Part shown: one piece after another, positions 1 to 10,287 of the stretch | Numbering within the stretch: the first letter of the stretch is position 1 | How the letters are laid out: the number at the start of each line of letters is the position of its first letter | From: Gymnogyps californianus | Lineage: Eukaryota; Chordata; Aves; Accipitriformes; Cathartidae | Length of the DNA stretch: 64,000 nt | NCBI RefSeq assembly: GCF_018139145.2 | Contig: NW_026114246.1 | Span: 248,001-312,000, forward strand | Direction of reading: 5' to 3' | Position numbers and translations under genes: made by a program | Notes under the pieces: model-generated | The model's database searches: none | What the model was told of the DNA's origin: nothing | The model's input: only the letters and a program-made list of their open reading frames with translations

Positions 1-408
1 GTAATTTAAATGTGATTGTTTGCAAAGCAGAAAGGGGTGGGGGAGTTGTATAAGGAGGCACACAGTGAAAAAGAAGAAAGCATTTTTGATTATACACTAT
101 ATCCCTGACATGTTGTTACACACAAACCCAATATTCAGCATTTAAAAAAGAAGAAAAAAAAACCCCAACAATAAAAGAAACAGCAGCTGTTTCTATGTGA
201 TGTCAGAGAACAGGTGTGATACAAATCTCCATACCAGTGCAATCATATTGATCTCCTGATGATGCATGCATGAAGCACATGTGCAAACATTATCGACCCA
301 TCCGGCATCTCATTTCCAGGAATACGGCCTGAAAATGCCTCTCTATAATTGAAAACATTATCAGGATAAACACCGTATTGGCCAATTATTAAAAAACACA
401 AACAAACT

Positions 409-432
409 GGGGGGGGGGGGGGGGGGGGGGGG
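409..432 (+). repeat. Uninterrupted 24-base poly(G) tract
   Basis: Positions 409-432 are all G, flanked by an A/C-rich left side and a GAGAAAG right side. This can form G-quadruplex DNA and is prone to replication slippage and sequencing length error, so the exact length is uncertain. It lies at the upstream edge of the first CpG-rich block before FST. Confidence 0.9.
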
Positions 433-434
433 AG

Positions 435-960
435 AAAGAAAAAGTGAGCCTGCCCCCGCAGCATGCCCCGGTATCGCGGACGGACGGTGCCTCCTCGCTC
501 GGGAGCAGCCGGAGCAGCCGCCTGCGCTCCCTGCGCTGCCGCCGGGATCCCTCCGGGCCACCCGCGCTTAGGTGAGAAGCAGCTCGGCCCCGGCGTTGCC
601 CCCGGGGGAGGCAAGCTGCTTCAGGAGGTGTGAGGCGGCGGTGCGACGCCGCACCCGGTCGTGGCCGGGAGCCCCGCGGGGCGAGTCGGAGGGGGACCCG
701 GGAGAGGGGCGCCCGGGAGGGGGCGGCGAGGGCAGCCAGGTCTCCGACCCCCACGCCTCGGCGAGCTCCGCGCCCTTTCCTACGCGCCCCGCGACGGGCC
801 GAGCCCAGCTCGCTGCCCCCGCAGCCGGCAGGGGATGCCCCGCGCCCCCCGGCTGAGCCGTGCCCAGGGGGAGGAAGGGCGAGGAGGGACCGGCCCCTCG
901 GGGCACCTTGCGCCCAGGATCCGTCCCCGCCGGGAGGAGAGATAGCTTTTGAAACCGGCC
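435..960. promoter_or_regulatory. CpG island, distal, upstream of FST
   Basis: The stretch is very GC-rich with dense CG dinucleotides and changes abruptly to AT-rich sequence after about 950. It lies 1.8-2.3 kb upstream of the FST start codon. It is probably part of a broad CpG-rich promoter or enhancer domain typical of a developmental regulator; function is inferred from composition only. Confidence 0.6.
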
Positions 961-999
961 CTTTATTTGCGTTTTGCTATTAATTGTTAATGTCGTCTG

Positions 1000-1013
1000 C
1001 CATTAGAGGGCAC
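1000..1013 (+). promoter_or_regulatory. CTCF-like motif, forward
   Basis: CCATTAGAGGGCAC matches 13 of 14 positions of the core CTCF consensus CCASYAGRKGGCRS; only the fourth base differs. It reads forward, towards FST. A motif match does not prove binding, but a closer match in the opposite orientation lies on the other side of FST at 21079-21092. Confidence 0.4.
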
Positions 1014-1381
1014 TAAGCAACCCTGCATTAACGCTGCTCCGGCGAGCGAGGAGGGAGAGGCAGGGGGAGAGAGAGAGAGAGTGGCATCAATTTGGGAAAA
1101 GATTAAAAAGGATGTGGAGTCCCGGAGCTTCTGAAGTGCTCAAAATGCCCGGGCGCTGCTCAGGACGATGATCATAATAATAACAAAACAAAACAAATGC
1201 AGAGAGGTCAATCATTTACCAGTCTGCTGCTTAATGCATGTGACCGCAAGTGGTACCGAGGGACATTGTGATTCATGCCCACTTTCAAAGCAGGACCAGG
1301 GCCCGGTCTGAGGCACCCAAACAACTGTCTTCTAATATTAGCACGGCTGTATTTCTGTATCTATTATAGTCTGTCCAGACA

Positions 1382-1415
1382 GATCCCATTGTAATGGGAT
1401 CTTTTATTAAAAGAT
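1382..1415. repeat. Two adjacent short palindromes
   Basis: GATCCCATT at 1382-1390 is repeated in inverted form at 1393-1401 with a 2-base loop. The overlapping next stretch, 1399-1415, is a second inverted repeat with 7-base arms ATCTTTT and AAAAGAT around ATT. Such dyads may bind dimeric transcription factors; no specific factor is identified. Confidence 0.6.
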
Positions 1416-2039
1416 TAGCACCACCTCCTGCAGTTGGTGGAAAAAAATCTGTTATCACTGAGTTATTTGCAGTTGTGGGGAGGGGACGGGCGGTGGGGGG
1501 AGCCGGAGGGCGGGAGCGGGGAGGAGGAGTGTGGGGAGGGCCGGGCGGAGGGCGCGGGCGGCCGCGGCGCACCGGCCCCTGACCCGGCACTGTTCGGGCA
1601 TTCCTGTCTGCATACTTCGCAGTCTGTTGTGCTTTGGTGGCTCAGAAAAGCGAAAGAATCGAAATTTAAAAGGCAGATTTTGAATAAACAATACCATTTT
1701 CCGTTAAGTAATCGTTTTGTATAAAAGGAAATATCGCCTACTCAGTTTCATTCAGCGGTGCCAAAAAGTGTTATAAATGAGAGACCGCCAACTTTTCTAA
1801 GGGGAGAATAATGCCAGACTGTGCTTAATAAACTAGTACTCTAGAAGATCATTATCGATGTTGCAATCTTTTCTGATTCTGAAAGGAGACCGCCTACGTC
1901 GCCCCCATTCCCGTCTCGTCCTCCCGGGCTCCCGGTGAAAAGGCTGTCACTTGGGCACAGCCCTAGGTATTAAACTTTTATTTGGTTCTTGTTTGTTTGT
2001 TTGTTTGGGTTTGGTCGGTTGGTTGGGGTTTTTTTGGGG

Positions 2040-2450
2040 ATGAGTCCCGCCGAGCGAGCTGTGTGCGCGCCAGCCGTCTCCCGCCCGTCGGAGGTGCGGG
2101 GAGTGGGATTTATTATTAGCAGCGACTTCGCGCGGGGATGGCAGCGCCCCGCGGCCGCGGAGCCGACCCCGGGCGGGCAGGCGCCGCTCCGCGCCCCGGC
2201 AGCCTCCGCACCTCTGCGCACCCGCCCGCGCCGTCGTGGGGACAGGGGCGCCCCTCGCGCGGCGGTGAGCCCTGCGGATCGCCTGCCCCCGCGGCTCGGG
2301 CGCGGCCCGCCGCGCGCCTCCCAGTTTGCGCGGGCGCGGCCGGGGCTTGCGCTGCCTCCCGCTGCTGCGCTAACAGCTCCGGCGTCTCCGCCGCGCGGGG
2401 CTGGCGTGGGGCTGCGCGGGTGCACTCCGGTGCGCGCCTGTGTGTGCGTG
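2040..2450. promoter_or_regulatory. FST: CpG island, proximal, FST promoter region
   Basis: This CG-dense block ends about 290 bp before the FST start codon. The following 2470-2735 is less GC-rich and includes a weak TATA-like GATTTAAAG near 2598-2606. Together they probably form the proximal promoter and 5' UTR, but no start site can be assigned with confidence. Confidence 0.6.
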
Positions 2451-2625
2451 CACCTAAAGCAGGTCATTGGAGAGGGTTTCCAGAAGGTGGAAAATGTCAC
2501 CTGATTCACACTGAACTTTTTAAATCTCCCCACCCCCGAGCAGACACACACACACATTAGGAGACCGCCCACCGCAGACAGCTAAGACCCCCGTATAGAT
2601 TTAAAGAGAGACTGCATTCAGAGCC

Positions 2626-2634
2626 TGACGTTCA
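2626..2634 (+). promoter_or_regulatory. CRE-like half-site TGACGTTCA
   Basis: TGACGTTCA contains the CREB/ATF core TGACG and lies 110 bp upstream of the FST ATG. cAMP induction of follistatin is established in mammals, so a CRE here would fit, but a half-site of this length occurs by chance and the call rests on position only. Confidence 0.3.
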
Positions 2635-2735
2635 TTCAATAGAGCGATCATAAGCAGGCTGGCTAGTGCTCGCTCCCTCTCCCTACTCCCCCTCACGCTG
2701 TTTCTGTGTGTCTCTCACTCCCTGCTATACTGAGG

Positions 2736-2817
2736 ATGTTAAATCAGAGAATCCACCCGGGCATGCTCTTACTCCTGATGTTTCTGTGCCACTTCATGGA
2801 AGATCACACAGTGCAGG
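2736..2817 (+). CDS. FST: FST exon 1 (signal peptide)
   Basis: ATG at 2736 has A at -3. The exon encodes 27 residues with a leucine-rich hydrophobic core and ends CAG-G before donor GTAAGA at 2818. The split codon completes as Ala in exon 2, which is the last signal-peptide residue. Confidence 0.95.
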
Positions 2818-5800
2818 GTAAGACCAGATTGTTTATTCGCAGATATGTTTCTTTATTATTACTATTGTTTTCTGTCTTTCGGGCACGGTTTTAGTTTGCT
2901 TGCGGTGTTAAACGCCTCTCTCCAAGGTCCAACAGGACAGAAGTTAACTGTGGGCATGGGATTGCTTTGTACCGAGGTGCAGAGGTGTAATTTAGATTCC
3001 TTTTTGATCGGATCTTCGCACTGCTCTGCATAGGCACAGAGGACAGATGAGGATGTTTCTTGGTATTTATTGTTATTATGCAGCATGAACGAAGAGCAGC
3101 ATCGCGAGGGAACTTTCCCAGTCTCGGCTCCCGAATGAGTGCTCAAAGTTTGTTGGTAATTTAGCTCAGATTTTTATCTCGCCTGCCTGACGGAAGGAGA
3201 GGTGGTGATGGGGAGCCCCCACGATTACAGCTGACATTTTTAGAAACCAATAAGTGGTCATTTTCCGGACATTCCTTTAATATTGGGATTTCCTCCCCCC
3301 CCTCTATTTTTTTTTTTTTGTGAATAAATATTACTGTGTTGTAAACTCTCCTGCACTGAAGAGTATGCTTAAATAAGTTTAGGGGTTTTTTCCATGCGAA
3401 AAAAAAACAAACTCGAACCTGATATTGACAACTCTTAAGAGCCCTCTTTCGACACAAGGGAATATTGATTTTTAGTTTTGGGGCTTTTTTCCCTTATCCG
3501 TGTTCCAACCACAACCTGGATGTCTTACCATCACTTGTTTTATCATTGTTTTTTTCTTTTTTTTTCTTTTCTTCCCCCCACCGAGTTAGAGCATAAGTTA
3601 AGCTAATGTAGGCAACTGTAAGACGCAAAACCTTTTTTTTTTTTTAAGGGCGTCGTTTGTTCAATGATTTTTAGCGGGGCGGGGATCTTCCCCCGCGCCC
3701 AGCGACATCTCGGCTGGCCGATCCTGACCCCTCGCTGCGGTACATTCCCATCGGAGTAAGGAGGCAGGATCGAGCCCTGGCTGGATTGTCACCAGAATCA
3801 ATTGGTATTGAGTTGCTGGAGAAGTCACATTGGTTATTCACGAGAGACTCATTCCAACCAAAACTCTCCAGCTAAAAAGGGGGGATTTGCTTGGACTAAT
3901 GTTCTTGGCTTGACTCCACAAATAACAGGGATACTAGTAAAAAAAAAAAAAGGCAAAAAACCCCCAAACAACCCCACTCTATCCAGTTTAAGGACAGTGT
4001 ACTTTCCTCTGAAATGCTTGCGGGGGAGATGGCACCTATAACTTTTCCAGCTTGATCGATTTTTAAAACTCTGTAGGGACCTCCTACTCTATGTGCCCTT
4101 GTATTTTGTACACTTTACTCACTTTTTTTTTTGAGCTCTGCTAACTTATATTAGTGAAGGAAAGACATTTGTTAATAGAAGCAGCAAAATGTGGAGATTT
4201 CGAAAGACTTTGCTAACAGCAAATGTTCCCAATTTGTGCAGATTGCAAAATGGGCTGGGACTGAAACTCTGTGCGGCACTAAAACAATGCTGCTGTGCAG
4301 CCGCGGTGAGGAGAAGAGGGCAGGGGGAGGAGGAAGGAATTTGCAAGCGCGATTTTCTTTTTATTCCCTTTTAAATGCACATCCTTTTCAAGCGTCTGTC
4401 ACGTGCCGGCAGTGCTCCTTCTGCTCTACATATGGAATAAATACCTCCGAAAACTGCCTCGTCCTGTTTTGATCGGGTCTTTTCTTTCTTTCTTTCTGGG
4501 TTTTTTTTTTTCGGTTTTGTTCTTTTGTGGTTTTTGGTTGGGTTTTTTTGCTTTTTTGGTTTGGTTTTGTTTGTTGTTTGTTTTTTTGTTTTTTTTTTTT
4601 TTTTTTAAACTGCGCTCCCAAATGGCCCGGAGTAGCTGCGGGTTATGAAATGGGGCAAATAAAAGTAAACAGTCTAGTAAAAGTCATTGCAAGGCGCACG
4701 TGTTGTGTCTGGGTCAGTGGTGACTGCCACTGATCCGGCTGGGTGTCCGTCCCCCCCCGCAGCTGGGAACTGCTGGCTCCGGCAGGCGCGGAACGGCCGC
4801 TGCCAGGTCCTCTACAAAACCGACCTCAGCAAGGAGGAGTGCTGCAAGACCGGCCGCCTGACAACTTCGTGGACGGAAGAGGACGTCAACGACAACACGC
4901 TTTTTAAGTGGATGATTTTTAATGGGGGAGCCCCAAACTGCATTCCGTGCAAAGGTGAGGGGGGTGCTGGCGAGCTGTTTCTTGCTAAGGAGCGGTTCAG
5001 GCAGGGACTGGACTGGGGGAGGAGGAGAGGGGAAGGATCTGGAGGGGGGCAGCGCGGTCCTCCCGCTTCCTTCCTCGGTGGGGGTTTGAGGCGCGTCTCG
5101 TACCAGACCCGGGATCAGTGAGGGGACCCCCATTTCTTCTCGGCCACCGTGCACATCGGGGGGAGGAGGGGAGCGACCTCCTCTCCCCCACTGCCCTCAC
5201 TGGCGGGGGGAATTTCCCTCGAGTGCTGTTTCCTGGAGGGAGGGGAAAGGTGTTTTCTCTTTATGCCCAGGGGTCACGGTGCGGTGTCCTTTTTTTTTCT
5301 TTAAGCAGTTTTGACACTAGGTCTGTTCTGCACACTCGGTACTAAAGTGGTGCCTCTTTCCTTCCATCAGAAACGTGCGAGAACGTGGACTGTGGACCCG
5401 GGAAGAAATGTAAAATGAACAAGAAGAACAAACCTCGGTGTGTTTGTGCTCCGGATTGCTCTAATATCACTTGGAAGGGCCCCGTGTGTGGCTTAGATGG
5501 GAAAACCTACAGGAACGAGTGTGCCCTTCTCAAAGCCAGATGTAAAGAACAGCCCGAACTTGAAGTCCAGTATCAGGGCAAATGCAAAAGTAGGTTTGCA
5601 AATCTAATCCGATCTCCCTCAAATGCCAAAGGGTGTGTGTCTGAGTGTAGGGAGGAGGAGCTGTTGGACATACTTCCCCACAGGAACCAGAGTGATGTTC
5701 CAAATGCTGGGAGACAGTAACTAAACCATGCTCAACAAGCAAGGACATAGCTGGATTGAGAGTTCCCCATAGTCTAGCAGCACTTGTGTCCCACCAGCTA

Positions 5801-8233
5801 CCTTGAGATAGGAAAGTTTCCTCCAACGGCCCTTAAATGAGGAGAGCTGCTGAAGGCTTTTATCTGATCATTTGTTTCATTGTGTCACCCATTCACTCCT
5901 CGCTGGGGCTCTGGGATCTCCTATTAATCGCTGTGTGTTTCCGTCTTTATTTCAGAGACCTGTAGGGATGTTTTATGCCCAGGCAGCTCCACGTGTGTGG
6001 TTGACCAAACTAATAATGCCTACTGCGTGACATGTAATCGAATTTGCCCAGAGCCTACCTCCCCTGAACAGTATCTCTGCGGGAATGACGGCATAACTTA
6101 TGCCAGTGCCTGCCACCTGAGGAAAGCTACCTGCTTACTGGGCAGATCCATTGGATTAGCCTACGAAGGAAAATGCATCAGTAGGTATCTCGGTTGGAGG
6201 GGTAAGGGTGAGGGGAGCTTCCTCGATCAGCTGTTTCAGAATATCGTGTGTGGAATTGGATGGATGTAGTGAGCGTTGGGGAGGAGGAGAGACTTCCAGC
6301 AGCCTGGGTTTGTGCTCCCCTCCAGGAAAAGGAGAGCCAGGCTGAGCTTTGCCCCAGAAAAGATTGCAAAAGGGGTGAGGCAGTAGAGGGCCTGATCCTG
6401 CTTCTCTTGCTATCGTTGTGGGTGCTGACATTAGTACCCAAGGGGAAGTACCCGCCATTAAATAGATGATGACATGGTTACAGCATAACAAGGTCTCAGT
6501 ATTCAGTGGATCTGGATTCCTGGAAACAATTGTCTTCAAGTGGTCTTAGCAAAGCTTGTGTTAACTTAATTGGAAACATCTGATCACTTTTTCATCTTTA
6601 AAAATATTGCAGAGTTTGGAGACAGTTGGTGGGTGAAGATAGGAAAATAATCTCTGTGCATCCTGACATTTTGTATTGTGATTTCCAGAAATGAGTGATA
6701 GTGAAGCATGTTACGAGGAAGCACCTTCAGGGCAGCCTCTGCTCCCCAAAACTGCTGGGGGGGTTCGGGGGAGTCCCAGGCTGCTTTTAGTTGGCATAGG
6801 TTGAGGTGAATTCCCTTTCCAATCTTGCAGACAACTACTCTATGTGTTTTAGTTTAAAAATAATTTATTTAGAAATGCTGAATGTGTTGGCAAATTCTGC
6901 ACTTACTGCTCATTTGGGGAGCTGAATTTCCACTGACATCAAATGGAGCAGGAAGGTCATGTACAATTGGCAAATGTAATTCTGTATTCCTAGGGCCAAG
7001 CTCTGCTGGCACAGCTGTCTTTCCTCTTCCACATATAGACAGGCAATGGTGTCCAAGGGACTACTTGCTTTAGTAAAATCAGCAAGTATCATCACATCTA
7101 CTGCATCTGAGCTTTGTCTATTCACAGTTCATTGGGGGAAAGGGAGTTTGGGGTTGTTTGTTGCTTTTCTTTTTCCTTTGTCTTTTCACTTACCTCTAGT
7201 ATCCTGTGTATATTTTTAGAAGCCAAATCCTGTGAAGACATTCAGTGCAGTGCTGGGAAGAAATGCTTGTGGGATTTTAAGGTTGGCAGAGGTCGGTGCG
7301 CCCTCTGCGATGAGCCATGCCCTGAAAGCAAGTCAGACGAGGCAGTCTGTGCCAGCGATAACACAACTTACCTAAGCGAGCGTGCCATGAAAGAGGCAGC
7401 CTGCTCCATGGGTGTGCTTCTAGAAGTAAAGCACTCTGGATCTTGCAACTGTAAGTGAGATTTTTAACTCTGAAGGCAATCCCTAGGTAATGAAGACTTA
7501 CACCTTTAAACATAAGAAAGCTTGATTTAGAGATTTGAGATACGGTACAGGTGCCATATAAGTATGTATCTATCATGCACACACTTTGGTTACTGATAAA
7601 ATGCAATAGATCTCCAACAACCAGTTGGCTTTCAAGTTGGGGTTTTGGGGCTATTGTGAGGACAAGTCATTTTGTCAGAAAGAGGTTGCCCTAGGAGCAT
7701 AATTCTAGTGATTTTTTCCTAATTTGTCTGCTCTCGTGTGCTTTGCTGATTGCTTTATTAACACCTGGATAAACTCTGTGTCCAAAAGAACAAGCTTAAC
7801 AGTAGCACATGGGCACCTGGTTTAGCACAGTTGCCTCTACTAACTCTGAATGAAGGACACAAAGCAGTTAAACCTAGAACACAAGAGCGCTTTTTATTTG
7901 ATTTCAGGAATCTGCCAATAAAACCTGAGCCATTGATTCTTCAGAACTTTCTGCAGTTATGACTTCATAGATTATGTATAAAAAACCTTATTGCATAACA
8001 GCAGATGCCAAAGAGCATCTCACTACAAGTCGCATAAAATGCAACGCTGTGTTATGGCTGTTCAGAGGGCTTTGAAAACATGCACTGAGCTGCTTCTGCG
8101 CTGTTGTTGTCCTTATTTAAACAACAGCTCCCCTGTATTCCCCCATCTAGCCATTAATGAAGACCCAGAGGAAGAAGAGGAAGATGAAGAGCAGGACTAC
8201 AGCTTTCCTGTATCTTCCATTCTAGAGTGGTAA
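2736..8233 (+). CDS. FST: Follistatin, six coding exons
   Basis: Follistatin is a secreted glycoprotein that binds and neutralises activins, myostatin/GDF11 and some BMPs. The CDS joins 2736-2817, 4763-4954, 5371-5589, 5956-6180, 7220-7450 and 8151-8233 (1032 nt including the stop; 343 aa). Every intron is GT-AG and phase 1. Residues 1-28 are the signal peptide and mature protein begins GNCWLRQ. Next come the N-terminal domain (exon 2), then follistatin domains 1, 2 and 3 (exons 3, 4, 5), each an EGF-like plus Kazal-like unit, and an acidic tail (exon 6) ending SILEW. Domain 1 carries the basic heparin-binding stretch near [11 protein letters not shown]-glycosylation sequons occur as NIT in domain 1 and NTT in domain 3. 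The start at 2736 aligns with the family signal peptide; an in-frame ATG at 2706 would add ten atypical residues. Oddity: domain 3 has nine cysteines where domains 1 and 2 have ten, because residue 294 is Arg. Confidence 0.97.
4477..4607 (+). repeat. T/G-rich low-complexity tract in FST intron 1
   Basis: About 130 bases almost free of A, composed of T runs and GTTT/TTTG units, ending in a long T run about 155 bp before exon 2. It produces long but meaningless open frames of Phe, Leu and Cys. It may be a slippage-prone spacer; no function is implied. Confidence 0.8.
4763..4954 (+). CDS. FST: FST exon 2 (N-terminal domain)
   Basis: Acceptor CCCCGCAG at 4755-4762 and donor GTGAGG at 4955 bound 192 nt. 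The exon encodes the cysteine-rich N-terminal domain beginning GNCWLRQ and containing [10 protein letters not shown] and [10 protein letters not shown], which in known structures contacts the activin type I receptor-binding surface. No frame break is seen. Confidence 0.97.
5371..5589 (+). CDS. FST: FST exon 3 (follistatin domain 1)
   Basis: Acceptor CCATCAG precedes 5371 and donor GTAGGT begins at 5590; 219 nt. It begins ETCENVDC and contains the heparin-binding basic stretch, the NIT sequon and a Kazal-like module with TYRNEC. All ten cysteines of the domain are present. Confidence 0.97.
5956..6180 (+). CDS. FST: FST exon 4 (follistatin domain 2)
   Basis: Acceptor TTATTTCAG precedes 5956 and donor GTAGGT begins at 6181; 225 nt. 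It encodes TCRDVLC through EGKCI, with ten cysteines and the Kazal-like signature [11 protein letters not shown]. This domain makes direct ligand contacts in activin complexes. Confidence 0.97.
7220..7450 (+). CDS. FST: FST exon 5 (follistatin domain 3, Cys lost)
   Basis: Acceptor TATTTTTAG precedes 7220 and donor GTAAGT begins at 7451; 231 nt. It encodes KSCEDIQC through HSGSCN. The Kazal-like module reads [14 protein letters not shown]: codon 294 (7381-7383) is CGT, Arg, where domains 1 and 2 and known FST orthologues have Cys. The domain therefore has nine cysteines and one would be unpaired. A single T-to-C change explains it. Confidence 0.95.
7905..7910 (+). promoter_or_regulatory. FST: Alternative splice acceptor for the FS288 isoform
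   Basis: A pyrimidine-rich stretch ends TTTCAG at 7902-7907, followed by GA. Joining exon 5 (last base T7450) to G7908 gives TGA at codon 317. The product is a 316-aa precursor and, after removing 28 residues, a mature protein of exactly 288 residues without the acidic tail. This matches the known heparan-sulfate-bound FS288 made by alternative 3' splicing of intron 5. The extended exon would run 243 nt into exon 6. Confidence 0.75.
8151..8233 (+). CDS. FST: FST exon 6 (acidic tail)
   Basis: Acceptor CCCATCTAG precedes 8151; the exon encodes a Glu/Asp-rich segment followed by [12 protein letters not shown] and stop TAA at 8231-8233. The tail gives the circulating 315-residue form; it is known to mask the heparin-binding site of domain 1. 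Confidence 0.95.
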
Positions 8234-9240
8234 AACCTCCATCACTATTGGAACAGCCATTGGGCACTAAATCAATGTCCATACTGTAAATAAGTGTATG
8301 CTTATTTATTTTGGGGAGAAAAAAAGTATACATATAGTTGAGTCTGGTAGACATTTATTTATACTGTGTCATGTTTTATAATTTATACATAAAATGTCTG
8401 GTTGACTGTACACCTTGTTTTTTGAAGAAATTTATTCGTTAGGGGAAGAGCAGTGTTATTTATTGTGAGGTCTCTTGCTTGTAAAGCTAAGCTTTTCTTT
8501 TTTCTTGTAAACTATAAAAGTCCATTCCTTAGAGCTTACCCACATGATCTCATCTCTTTGTTTCACTGATGTTAACTCTTTTCCACTTTAACAAACTTGC
8601 ATGTTGGTTTCTGTTATGTTTATTTATTGGATTTTCTGCTTGCCAATCCCTCCGGTTTTTGTTTACAAGGAATCTTGACTGACCAAAAGGCATTGTAACT
8701 GACTTAAATATACTTCCAGGGTGCAGTGAGGCGATCTTTAAGGAAACTTCTTCCACTTCACTTTTCTCTACTTCTCAATGTGATCTCATTGTGCTGAGCA
8801 TATATACTGTACTATATGCATTCTGGACCCAAAGAAATCAGATTATGAAGGTTGTTAATAGCTACAGGGCTAACTGTAATAAGAATAAAGGGTTTATTTT
8901 ATTTTTATTGTTTTATTTTTTTGTAACATGCGTAAATGTTTTGTCAGGTGTTTCCTTTAAGATGGTCTTGCAGTACCACTTTCAAAGTTTTGTTTTCCCA
9001 ATCAGTGTGTCACTAAAAGTTATATCAAAGCTTTATCAGTTCAAGTTTCTTGCTTTTCATAATACTTTTTTTTCTGATGTAATTTTATATTTTCAAACAT
9101 GGTGAGTTAAATATAAATTCATTTAAATATATAGTTTTGTACTTTTCTACCATGTAAATGTGCAATGTATATAAAAGTTATAATGTGTATTTGTAAATAA
9201 ATGATGAGTGAAAAAATAAAAAATGGAATTTTCCCTAGAG
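8234..9240 (+). other. FST: FST 3' UTR
   Basis: This AT-rich stretch after the stop contains many ATTTA and TTATTTAT elements typical of unstable mRNAs. Candidate poly(A) signals AATAAA lie at 8884-8889, 9196-9201 and 9215-9220. The last pair, followed by G/T-containing sequence, probably marks the main end. Minor open frames here are not coding. Confidence 0.7.
9196..9220 (+). terminator. FST: FST poly(A) signals
   Basis: AATAAA occurs at 9196-9201 and again at 9215-9220, about 970 bp after the stop codon. Cleavage would be expected within about 30 bases downstream, giving a 3' UTR near 1 kb. Confidence 0.6.
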
Positions 9241-10282
9241 GCAGTCCTCAGTTTTTGGTTCTAAAGGGTTCTGGCCCTCTGGTGCAGAGAAGACATACTG
9301 GTGGTTAGGGGAAAGGAGGCTTGTGCATGACGTAGCAGCAAAACACACTGGTTAAGGCCAAAGCTTTCAGCTGACATATTGATTCAAGAAACCCTTTTTT
9401 CAGACAGGAGCAATGTGTCCAGTTCATTGGTATTAATTATTTTTAAATCCAAGTACACTGATGGAGAAGAAGAGATTTAGCATTTTTGTTTCCCTCTCCA
9501 TCCTCTAAATAAAAAGTCTGTCATTTCTTGGACATACTTAATTTTCATATTTCTAGGAGGTTTTGAACATGCATTTGAATTTTTGCTAAGCTTCAGATCC
9601 GTGTTACTGGGGTTGAAGTTGTATCACCATTTTAGATGACCGATAGAAAAAGCAAAACATGGCCTAGCTGCCTAAATGCATGATGTGTAACAATTAGCAC
9701 AAAAGACCAAAAAAACCCACCCAAACAAAACCCCAAACCATCAAAGAGCACATTATCACTTGGAAATTATTTGCCCCCAAAAGGAAGGTTAATTCAGAAA
9801 TTCTTTTTGATGAACCAATATTGAGACTGGACAAACTTTTAAGAATGGATACTAATACAGTGAATTGAGGAAAGGTAACAGCCATAAGCACAGCAAGGAC
9901 CAAAATGCTACCTGGGTTATGCTGTTCTCCCAAATAAGGCCCCACTTATCAAAATTTCTCTATCATACTGCATAAAACTTAAAAATGTACTTAAGCACCT
10001 TATTCAATAGTGTTTAAGTACTTTGCTGAACTGAGGTTTGCTGAACTGAGGTTTGAGAGCAGAAGTTGACTGACTGACTTACCCATTTTGTTTAAATACA
10101 GATCATATTTAAAGGCTGTTCCTGCTATAAACTAATTTGTTATGGATTGTTTAGCATTATCCAAAGCAAATATAATTTATTCATCTATGAATACATAAAA
10201 ACTACAGGTGTACATTTATAATATTGTATTCAAAATAATACAAAAAAAAATACTGCCCTTCATCCTCCTGTTGCTTCGTTTA
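9241..10282. other. Intergenic, no gene seen
   Basis: AT-rich unique-looking sequence between the FST 3' UTR and the first LTR. The only structure noted is a 15-base tandem duplication, TTTGCTGAACTGAGG, at 10022-10051. No open frame resembles a known protein. Confidence 0.6.
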
Positions 10283-10287
10283 GACAA

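Larger units (their letters stand above)
1..2735. other. FST 5' flank and 5' UTR region
   Basis: No coding sequence is supported here; the long open frames are by-products of high GC. The stretch holds an AT-rich start (1-400), a 24-base G run, CpG-rich blocks near 435-960 and 2040-2450, a CTCF-like site near 1000, a palindrome cluster near 1382-1415 and a CRE half-site near 2626. The transcription start cannot be fixed from sequence alone. Confidence 0.8.

Noticed and set aside
572..983. Overlapping Arg/Pro/Gly-rich open frames on both strands
   Set aside because: They follow from the high GC of the CpG island, have no domain or conserved start and overlap in several frames.
1970..2572. 200-aa minus and 171-aa plus open frames upstream of FST
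   Set aside because: They occupy the proximal CpG island on both strands with composition-driven residues; this is the FST promoter region.
2706..2735. Upstream in-frame ATG at 2706 as the FST start
   Set aside because: It would add ten residues not seen in follistatins; the ATG at 2736 aligns with the known signal peptide and has A at -3.
4388..4648. Phe-rich plus and Lys-rich minus open frames
   Set aside because: They are translations of a T/G-rich low-complexity tract within intron 1.
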